35,503 bases of DNA, taken from an uncultured Campylobacter sp. (GTDB lineage: Bacteria; Campylobacterota; Campylobacteria; Campylobacterales; Campylobacteraceae). Below, piece after piece: positions 29,688 through 35,503 of the stretch (within the stretch, counting starts at the first letter, position 1; every line of letters starts with the position of its first letter). Location: the NCBI RefSeq assembly GCF_938045405.1, contig NZ_CALIMW010000208.1, positions 1 through 35,503 of the forward strand. The letters run 5' to 3'. Below the pieces are notes generated by a model, which was not told the origin of the DNA, searched no databases, and saw only the letters and a list, made by a program, of their open reading frames with translations. The position numbers and the translations under genes are program-made.

Positions 29688-30446
29688 ATGAGTAAATTTG
29701 AAATTTTCAGATCCACCCTTGCCGTGATGATGGGCTACGTGCCGCTGGGGCTGGCGTTTGGTATCTACGGCATCAGCCAAGACCTGCCCGTATGGGCGCT
29801 GGCGCTAACCTCGCTGCTTATATACGCAGGCAGCGTGGAGTTCGTGCTGATCGCATTCATCGCAACCCACGCCTCGCTCGTAGATACCTTCGTCGTGGCG
29901 TTTTTGCTAAATTTTCGCCATTTTTTCTATACGATGTCGCTTCTGGACGAGCTGCGCTTCGTGCGTCATAAAATTTACGCCGTATATGCCCTTACGGATG
30001 AAACCTTTGCGCTACTGAAAGCGCGCGCTTTTTTGCGCCCTGAGGAGCTTAGCGGCGAGCGGCCCGTAACGTCGCAAAGACTAAAAGAGCTTGATCTGCT
30101 CTATAATCTAACGGCGGTTTTAAATCAATCCTACTGGGTCGCGGGCGTCGTTACGGGGGCTGTTTTGGGGGCAAGCTTAAAGCTTGATTTTAGCGGAGTC
30201 GAGTTTAGCCTGACGGCACTTTTTGCGATGCTAACCTATGAGGTTTTTAAAGCGAACCCGCAATACAAAGTGCTATTTCTGGGCTTTGCCTGCGCGTTTG
30301 CGGGGCTTTTTATCTTTCCTGCAAAATACTTTTTATTCGGCACTCTGATTTTCGGCACAGCGGTATTGCTGCTCTTTCGCAAATACTTCGAGCGACCTTC
30401 GCACGCGGGACGCAGGCTGCGAAAATTCCTAAAAAGGAGCAGGTAG
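29688..30446 (+). CDS. azlC: AzlC-type branched-chain amino-acid exporter subunit
   Basis: A 252-residue integral membrane protein of the AzlC family, with the family opening LAVMMGYVPLGLAFGIYG and LTSLLIYAGSVEFVLIAFIA. Membrane segments continue through YLLFNLTAVL-type stretches to the end. With AzlD it exports branched-chain amino acids (and their toxic analogues). A GAAAG site precedes the ATG. The stop TAG overlaps the GTG of the AzlD gene, so the two are translated together. About eight helices by eye. Confidence 0.88.
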   Translation: MSKFEIFRSTLAVMMGYVPLGLAFGIYGISQDLPVWALALTSLLIYAGSVEFVLIAFIATHASLVDTFVVAFLLNFRHFFYTMSLLDELRFVRHKIYAVYALTDETFALLKARAFLRPEELSGERPVTSQRLKELDLLYNLTAVLNQSYWVAGVVTGAVLGASLKLDFSGVEFSLTALFAMLTYEVFKANPQYKVLFLGFACAFAGLFIFPAKYFLFGTLIFGTAVLLLFRKYFERPSHAGRRLRKFLKRSR

Positions 30447-30793
30447 TGGAAATTTTGCCCTATATCTTTCTAGCCTCGATCGCTACGATTTTGACGCGAT
30501 TTTTGCCGCTGCTTCTTTTTAAGAAAAAGACTGCGAGTCCAAATCTGGCGTATCTGCAGAAAAACTCCGGACTTTTGATAATGGTCGTTTTGACGATCTA
30601 TGCGCTTAAGACGATGCTGCCTAGCTTTTCGGGCGAGCGGACTTTTAGCGCAGACGTGCTGCAAACGGCAGCGCTGATACTTTGCCTGATTATGGCGTTT
30701 GTCGTGCATGCTAAATTTCGCAATTCGCTCGTTACGATAGCGCTTCCTACGCTAATATATATGGCGGCGCTACGCTTTTTATTGAATTATTGA
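30446..30793 (+). CDS. azlD: AzlD-type branched-chain amino-acid exporter subunit
   Basis: A 115-residue membrane protein of the AzlD family (EILPYIFLASIATILTRFLP, then LLIMVVLTIYALKTMLP). Four hydrophobic segments. It starts with GTG, overlaps azlC as TAGTG and has an AAAAAGGAG ribosome site, so the pair is coupled. Family members act as the small partner of AzlC. Confidence 0.85.
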   Translation: MEILPYIFLASIATILTRFLPLLLFKKKTASPNLAYLQKNSGLLIMVVLTIYALKTMLPSFSGERTFSADVLQTAALILCLIMAFVVHAKFRNSLVTIALPTLIYMAALRFLLNY

Positions 30794-30862
30794 TAAATTT
30801 ATAAGTTAGTTTTCGATAAACTTCAAAAATTAATTTTTAAGTTTAAAAAAGGTTAAAGTTTT

Positions 30863-32215
30863 ATGAATTTTATCAGTCAAATGGTGCATAGCTTCGCCAA
30901 AAAATACGCCGCCGAAACTATGCAAAAATCCCTATACAACTCCCTTAGAATCGACATCACGCAAGAGAACATTGCTAAAATTCCAAACCCCGATAAAAAA
31001 TATATGCTCTACATGCATGTGCCCTTTTGCCACACGTTTTGCCCGTACTGCTCCTTTCACAAATACGCCTACGAGCGCGGTACGTGCAAGGCGTATTTCA
31101 GCGCGCTACGCGTAGAGATGCAGCGCACGAAGGACGCAGGCTACGACTTTGAGACGCTTTATGTAGGCGGCGGCACGACGCTCATCGACGAGGATGAGCT
31201 AGCACGCACGCTGGAGCTTGCCAAGTCGCTTTTTAGCATCAAAGAGGTCTCGTGCGAGAGCGATCCCAACCACATCGAGCCTGAGAGCTTGCTGCGATTT
31301 CGCGGGCTCATAGACCGCTTAAGCGTGGGGGTTCAGAGCTTTGATGATGATATTTTACGCAAAGCTTCGCGCTACGACAAATTCGGCTCAGGCGAAATTT
31401 TGCAAGAAAAGCTATCTCGAGCGGTCGGAATTTTGCCGATTTTAAGCCTGGATCTGATCTTTAATTTTCCGTTTCAAACTCGCGAAATTTTACTTCGCGA
31501 CATTGAAGCGGCAAAGGCGGTAGAACCGGAGCAGATCACGCTGTATCCGCTGATGAAATCCCCTTTGATGCGCGATCAAATAGCGCGGAGCCTCGGCGTT
31601 AGCAATGTAGATCACGAAGAGGAATTTTACTCTATCATCTGCAAGGAATTTTCTAGCTGGCACCGCAGCAACGCATGGGCTTTCGCTCGCGAAAAATCAA
31701 ATATGAGCGACGAGTATGTAGGCACAAACCACGAATACGTAGGCATCGGAAGCGGCGCGTTTAGTTTCTTAGGCGGCAGGCTGCTCATAAATGCGTTCAA
31801 CCTCGAAGAGTACGCAAGCAGGGTGCACAAAAACGAAAGTACCGTCATCGCCACCTGCGATTTTAGCAGATCCGAGCGCGCGAAATATCTGTTTTTGACC
31901 GAGCTTTTCAACGGCGAGATCGACATCGCTAAATTTAACGCCGCAAACGATCTAAATTTGCGCCGCGAACTGGGCAGAGAGCTTAGCCTGCTGAGGCTTG
32001 CAGGAGCCGTACGAATCGAGGGCGAGATCATCCGCACGACGGAATTCGGCGCGTATTTGTGCCTTGTTTTGATGAAGGAATTTTACACCGGTATGGACAA
32101 GGTGCGCGCGGCGTTTCGCGACGATGCCAAGATCAAGCGTGCAAAACAGCTCATCATCATGGACGAAAGCGAATCCGCCGCAACCGGCGCGGCAAAAAGC
32201 GAGATAGCGTCGTAA
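30863..32215 (+). CDS. HemN/HemW-family radical SAM protein
   Basis: A 450-residue radical SAM enzyme. The [4Fe-4S] cysteines are Cys56, Cys60 and Cys63 in VPFCHTFCPYCSFHKY, followed by the SAM-binding GGGTT at 102-106. These plus the later IDRLSVGVQSFDDDIL segment identify the oxygen-independent coproporphyrinogen oxidase family. It lacks the fourth Cys right after the cluster that classical HemN has (C-x3-C-x2-C-x-C), so it could be HemW-like (heme chaperone) or another HemN paralogue; length does not settle it. The C-terminal 25 residues are Ala/Ser-rich. An AAAGG-type site precedes the ATG. Confidence 0.85.
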   Translation: MNFISQMVHSFAKKYAAETMQKSLYNSLRIDITQENIAKIPNPDKKYMLYMHVPFCHTFCPYCSFHKYAYERGTCKAYFSALRVEMQRTKDAGYDFETLYVGGGTTLIDEDELARTLELAKSLFSIKEVSCESDPNHIEPESLLRFRGLIDRLSVGVQSFDDDILRKASRYDKFGSGEILQEKLSRAVGILPILSLDLIFNFPFQTREILLRDIEAAKAVEPEQITLYPLMKSPLMRDQIARSLGVSNVDHEEEFYSIICKEFSSWHRSNAWAFAREKSNMSDEYVGTNHEYVGIGSGAFSFLGGRLLINAFNLEEYASRVHKNESTVIATCDFSRSERAKYLFLTELFNGEIDIAKFNAANDLNLRRELGRELSLLRLAGAVRIEGEIIRTTEFGAYLCLVLMKEFYTGMDKVRAAFRDDAKIKRAKQLIIMDESESAATGAAKSEIAS

Positions 32216-32222
32216 ATTTTGC

Positions 32223-32280
32223 GCCAGACCGCTACTAGCACTTGAGCACACCCGCGACTTGAGCGCAAATATCGTCTGGC
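32223..32280. repeat. Inverted repeat enclosing a direct repeat
   Basis: GCCAGAC (32223-32229) and GTCTGGC (32274-32280) enclose two copies of ACTTGAGC. No long T-tract follows, so termination of the radical SAM gene would need the following AT-rich bases. Compositional change to the AT-rich island occurs here. Confidence 0.4.
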
Positions 32281-32329
32281 ATTTAAAACACAAACGAATT
32301 TTTGATTTCAAAATTTAGGAAACGCCGTA

Positions 32330-32683
32330 ATGAAACGTAGAGGAATTAAACTATTCATTTTATTTCTGTTTTTTGTCCTTGTATTTGAGCTCGTCGGCAA
32401 TCTTTTTAACTTCGGCCGCTTCCCTTTTCATAAAAGCTGCGAGCCGTTTATGATGATAAACCGTCATATAACCGGTGATTCAAACGATAGGTGCATAATG
32501 CAACTTATGGAGCAGGGCAACAAAAGAGATCTTTCGCTATATTACTATAAAACTAAATTTAATCTTGAGGAGCCATTGTCCGAACTGGATGAAAAAGCTA
32601 TAAAATTTTTAAATATTCCAAACTCGAAGATAATCACCGTAAATAAAGACGGCGTGGAAAAGAAATTTTTAATAAGCGATTAA
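32330..32683 (+). CDS. Small membrane-anchored or secreted protein
   Basis: A 117-residue protein with an N-terminal signal or membrane anchor (KLFILFLFFVLVFELVG), then a soluble domain with two Cys (KSCEPF, DRCIMQ) that may form a disulphide in the periplasm. Function unknown. It opens the AT-rich island and could be an immunity protein acting at or beyond the membrane, but nothing in it proves that. The ribosome site is weak (AGGAAACGCCGTA). Confidence 0.66.
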   Translation: MKRRGIKLFILFLFFVLVFELVGNLFNFGRFPFHKSCEPFMMINRHITGDSNDRCIMQLMEQGNKRDLSLYYYKTKFNLEEPLSELDEKAIKFLNIPNSKIITVNKDGVEKKFLISD

Positions 32684-32774
32684 ATTTAAATAGCAAGGAA
32701 GCCCTGCTTCAATTGCAATATCAAAGCCCAATGGATCGGGAATTTTAAAATTTATGAAATTAAAGGAGGAAACA

Positions 32775-33050
32775 ATGAGTAATCTAAAACTCATACAAAA
32801 CTGGTACGCTTCCAAATGCGACGGAGAATGGGAGCATGAATATGGCCTTACGCTAGAAACGGTCGATAATCCCGGTTGGTTGATTAAAATCGATGGCGAG
32901 AGCGGGAAAAAGCCGATCAAAATAAATATCGATAGAGATGACGAGGATTGGTTTTTCATCAATGCCACGGAAAACGAACTCAAAGGAAGTTGCGGAGCCG
33001 AAAATTTAGAAGAATTATTGGATCATGTGGTAAAATGGCTAACGGATTAA
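32775..33050 (+). CDS. Imm53-like immunity protein
   Basis: A 91-residue protein with the Imm53-type pattern: LKLIQNWYASKCDGEWEHEY, then YGLTLETVDNPGWLIKID, and a C-terminal helix (LEELLDHVVKWLTD). Imm53 proteins neutralise polymorphic toxins of contact-dependent or secreted systems. The upstream ATG at 32754 would add seven residues, but the ATG at 32775 has a strong TAAAGGAGGAAACA site. Cognate toxin not in the window. Confidence 0.8.
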   Translation: MSNLKLIQNWYASKCDGEWEHEYGLTLETVDNPGWLIKIDGESGKKPIKINIDRDDEDWFFINATENELKGSCGAENLEELLDHVVKWLTD

Positions 33051-33067
33051 AATTTAGCGAAAGTATT

Positions 33068-33340
33068 ATGAAAGAGCTATATAAAATTTATCTGAAAGAT
33101 AGTAAAAAGAGCTTCGTAGCCACCGAAAATACTACTCATTACGACGGCAATGAAATTCTACCGCAGCCGCTTGCTTTAAGCATCGTTCAATATGACGGCG
33201 ACAGCGGATTTTATCTATTTTATCTCGACGAATCGGAGAAAGAGCAAACCGATACCTATCATGAAAGCATAGAGGGTGCGTTTAAGCAGGCCGAATTTGA
33301 ATTCGGCGTAAAGAAAGAGGATTGGAAAAATTTAAATTAA
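33068..33340 (+). CDS. Immunity-type protein, 90 residues
   Basis: A small acidic protein (YLFYLDESEKEQTDTYHESI, then EGAFKQAEFEFGVKKEDW) resembling immunity proteins found beside polymorphic toxin genes, in which 'TDTYH...A..QAEFEFG' is a recurrent string. I am not sure of the family number. Upstream in-frame ATG at 32948 lies inside the previous gene and is rejected; the ATG at 33068 gives the sensible start though with a weak ribosome site. Cognate toxin absent. Confidence 0.74.
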   Translation: MKELYKIYLKDSKKSFVATENTTHYDGNEILPQPLALSIVQYDGDSGFYLFYLDESEKEQTDTYHESIEGAFKQAEFEFGVKKEDWKNLN

Positions 33341-33363
33341 GCGAGACAAATAAAGGTGCTTAG

Positions 33364-33927
33364 ATGATCGAAGTCGAGATAAAAAACGAATCTTACAAAA
33401 AGACCGAAGTTATGCTTGCAAATATCGAAATTGTTAAGGACGCCGTAAAGGAATTCGCCTATAAAAGCTTTAAGGGCAGTTATCTGTTTTTTGATATTTA
33501 CGGCGAGATAGATAGGGATTTCCGCGTGCTTGGAGCAATCGGCGAAGGAGATGAGGACAATATCCGAAAAATAGATCTTAAAAAATATGAAAAAAGCTCC
33601 GTGGGCGCCACCAACATATCGCAAGATATAGAGGGTGTGGAATTCTGCACCTATTTCAAGCTGGATCAAAGTGAAATTTTAAAGCAAATATTATATTATA
33701 TAGCTTATGAAAGATTTGAAGGCGGCTATTACGCAAAGGGTAAATTTATAGGCAAAAATAAAGATGATCTTATTTTTGTCGGTATCTGCGGCGATGTAAA
33801 AAATTGCGCCGAAATAAAGAGCGTCGATTTAGATGAAATAATAAAAAGTATGCCCAAGCTCTCGGAATCAAATAATTTTTATATTAGTGAGTTTATATGT
33901 GATCAATCAAACAGATCGATGAGGTAA
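33364..33927 (+). CDS. Putative immunity protein, 187 residues, unknown family
   Basis: An acidic, Lys/Ile-rich protein with alternating strands and helices (SYLFFDIYGEIDRDFRVLGA; QILYYIAYERFEGGYYAKGK). Two similar halves may exist: SYLFFDIYGEIDRDFRVLGAIGEG (residues about 39-62, described in pieces) and YYAKGKFIGKNKDDLIFVGICGD have the same G/I...D...IGxG sense. No family recognised. It lies in the immunity-like array and is AT-rich like its neighbours. Confidence 0.68.
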   Translation: MIEVEIKNESYKKTEVMLANIEIVKDAVKEFAYKSFKGSYLFFDIYGEIDRDFRVLGAIGEGDEDNIRKIDLKKYEKSSVGATNISQDIEGVEFCTYFKLDQSEILKQILYYIAYERFEGGYYAKGKFIGKNKDDLIFVGICGDVKNCAEIKSVDLDEIIKSMPKLSESNNFYISEFICDQSNRSMR

Positions 33928-33968
33928 ATTTTATATCGCCAACCGATTAAATTTAAAAAGGAGATGCT

Positions 33969-34607
33969 ATGAAATTTAAAATTTTAGAACCAAGCGAACG
34001 ATACGGTTGGGTTTTTAGCCAAGATGAAAGACTTTTCAAAGCTTTCGGATTTAACGAAAATGGGCCATTTCTTAAGATATTGCCCAAAACCCCAAATGTC
34101 GAGAAAAAAGATATTTTAGATTACTTTGCGTATAGGATTTTTTGTCTATGCGAATGGTTTGAATTAGATTCAATGATTGCGGATGATTACGACTATATGC
34201 TACCACCATATGAAGATAATCCTGAAATTTCAGCTTATCCTACATATGCAGGAGAATACTTCGGAGTAATGGGGCAGCTATTTTTAGGGGGTATGATAGA
34301 CTTCGGCATAGAGGGCGAAAATTTAAGAAAGAAATGGGCTGACTTCGATACGAATTTATCCAAGATCGATCTAGGTATGTCGCTTTATGAGAAGTGGATC
34401 TATTTTAGAGATAATTTCTTTTTTGGGTATAAATTTTTAGAGGAGGAGAACATAACTCCCAAAGCAGAGATAACCTGGAAAAATCCCGATACCTGGAGTA
34501 GATTTAGCCACTGGATGTGTATGACTAAGGCGGGCAAAGAGTATCGTGATAAAATTTTAAAGCCGAGGCTTTATGAAAAGTATAAGGATGTGGTTATAGA
34601 GGTGTAA
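33969..34607 (+). CDS. Putative immunity protein, 212 residues, unknown family
   Basis: An aromatic-rich protein (YFAYRIFCLCEWFELDSMIA; YEKWIYFRDNFFFGYKFLEE), start preceded by AAAAAGGAGATGCT. It ends in a Trp-rich helical part (WSRFSHWMCMTKAGKEYRDK). The composition is typical of cytoplasmic immunity proteins with helical folds, but I cannot place it in a named family. It lies in the array, separated by about 40 bases from its neighbours. Confidence 0.68.
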   Translation: MKFKILEPSERYGWVFSQDERLFKAFGFNENGPFLKILPKTPNVEKKDILDYFAYRIFCLCEWFELDSMIADDYDYMLPPYEDNPEISAYPTYAGEYFGVMGQLFLGGMIDFGIEGENLRKKWADFDTNLSKIDLGMSLYEKWIYFRDNFFFGYKFLEEENITPKAEITWKNPDTWSRFSHWMCMTKAGKEYRDKILKPRLYEKYKDVVIEV

Positions 34608-34675
34608 TTTGGCGATTACAAATAACGAAAATTTATTATGAACATGTTTAATCTAGCAAGCAAAAAGGACTTTAA

Positions 34676-35473
34676 ATGACCATCTTACCAATATCAACCT
34701 TCGACAATGATTTACAAAGAGGCGATATTATAAAATTTAACGACGATGAACTTATGGTCTGCGACGAGCGCTGTTTCTGGACAGAAAATCCTTGCCTTTT
34801 AAATTTAAAAGATAACAGATACTTTGAGCTTCCTAGCGAGATGTTATCAAGCAAAGCGGGGTTTGTCGTGGATAAGGAGCAATTGATTCGTAATTTAGCA
34901 AATTTCGGCATCAATGCGAGCCCCCAGGAGGTATTTATATGCTCCGATAATTACCTTAGTAGCGATGAATTAAAAGATTGCGAAGAAGATTGCGACGAAA
35001 CAATCCCCGGTTTCAGACTGACAAAACCTAGGGATAAATTCGGACGCAATAGACGCATAAAGACAAATTTGATAGAAAAGCTTAGTATTCCTCTCTTGAA
35101 ATTTCGCGGAAAGATCGAGGTTGGAGATATTATCGAATGTAGAAAATCCTGCTATCCATACGAGAAAAATGTAAGCTTTATCGTGATAAAAGCAAAAGAC
35201 GATGATGGAGTAAATTTTATAAAATTGATCGTAATTAGCGGCTACAAGGCAGGCTTATGGGTTCTGCCGTTTTTATTTGAAACGGATAAAAACACAATAG
35301 AAGCAGACTGGCTAATTAAAAATTGGAAATATATTTTTTATAGGTGCTGTGATATAAGGCACACTTATGTAAATTTACAAAATCGAAAAGAGGTTTTAAA
35401 TTTTACCGATAAAGAGTTGGAAAATTTTATAAAAATGAAGCGAAAGAGATTAAAATTTAAATGGAAAAAGTAG
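34676..35473 (+). CDS. Putative immunity protein with duplicated domain
   Basis: A 265-residue protein in which two similar stretches can be seen. The first (about residues 14-90) has RGDIIKFNDDELMVCDER, then KAGFVVDKEQLIRNLANFGI; the second (about 143-233) has VGDIIECRKSCYPYEKN, then SGYKAGLWVLPF and EADWLIKNWKYIFY. Both contain GDII near the start, KAG in the middle and an LI+N(W/L) helix at the end, so the protein looks like a tandem duplication. AAAAAGGAC ribosome site. A 13-codon ORF at 34638-34679 (MNMFNLASKKDFK) overlaps its start and may be a leader or relic. Family unknown. Confidence 0.7.
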   Translation: MTILPISTFDNDLQRGDIIKFNDDELMVCDERCFWTENPCLLNLKDNRYFELPSEMLSSKAGFVVDKEQLIRNLANFGINASPQEVFICSDNYLSSDELKDCEEDCDETIPGFRLTKPRDKFGRNRRIKTNLIEKLSIPLLKFRGKIEVGDIIECRKSCYPYEKNVSFIVIKAKDDDGVNFIKLIVISGYKAGLWVLPFLFETDKNTIEADWLIKNWKYIFYRCCDIRHTYVNLQNRKEVLNFTDKELENFIKMKRKRLKFKWKK

Positions 35474-35503
35474 ATAAGGATTTTAAAGCGAGCTTGCATA
35501 ACA

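Noticed and set aside
32948..33067. Long start of the 130-codon ORF
   Set aside because: It lies inside the Imm53-like gene in another frame; the ATG at 33068 fits the protein family length.
1..35503. CRISPR array, diversity-generating retroelement or tRNA genes
   Set aside because: No regularly spaced repeats with unique spacers, no reverse transcriptase, and no cloverleaf seen by eye.

Overview
The window looks like a chromosomal segment of a Campylobacter species, probably one of the higher-GC oral group (C. gracilis, C. showae or C. rectus type). The clues are the many AAATTT/TAAATTT tracts, Lys/Ala/Phe-rich proteins, and a pit / azlCD / HemN-type gene set. Species is inferred from style only.

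From base 1 to about 27.7 kb the window is a temperate tailed-phage genome whose left end, with any integrase, lies outside. Region 1 (1-1.14 kb) is the immunity module: a self-cleaving S24 repressor transcribed leftward, followed by a gene with weak RexA-like character, and a divergent promoter region with three operator-like dyads spaced at multiples of 22 bp. Region 2 (1.14-3.84 kb) holds tiny early ORFs, a replication initiator gene with 21-bp iterons inside it, an unknown gene and a small HNH protein. Region 3 (3.84-5.55 kb) is a repeat-rich non-coding stretch, a RelB/RelE-type toxin-antitoxin pair and a frameshifted ORF on the opposite strand. Region 4 (5.55-16.27 kb, rightward) carries a DUF1064 nuclease, small and large terminase, portal, a scaffold-like protein, an Ala/Asn-rich virion protein and a 1626-residue polyvalent (probably ejected) protein. 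That protein appears to contain a barnase/EndoU/colicin/RelE-like nuclease domain.

Region 5 (16.25-27.69 kb, leftward) starts at the far right and reads towards the middle: a small unknown protein, an SU10/DUF5309-type major capsid protein, a connector-like protein with an Ig-like tail, a zinc-ribbon protein, a run of tail or fibre-like proteins with few recognisable families, then Rz/Rz1 spanins, holin, a DUF5675 protein and a T4-type lysozyme. The capsid gene is thus about 17 kb from the portal and on the other strand, and the two late operons converge and overlap by 17 bp. The organisation (portal and scaffold-like proteins, big ejected protein, no tape measure or sheath recognised) suggests a short-tailed phage.

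From about 27.9 kb the host chromosome resumes: a Pit phosphate transporter, an AzlC/AzlD branched-chain amino-acid exporter pair and a HemN/HemW-type radical SAM protein. After these comes an AT-rich island (32.3-35.5 kb) of small genes that reads as an orphan immunity-gene array for polymorphic toxins. It includes an Imm53-like protein and one protein that seems to be an internally duplicated immunity domain. No toxin gene is visible in the window.
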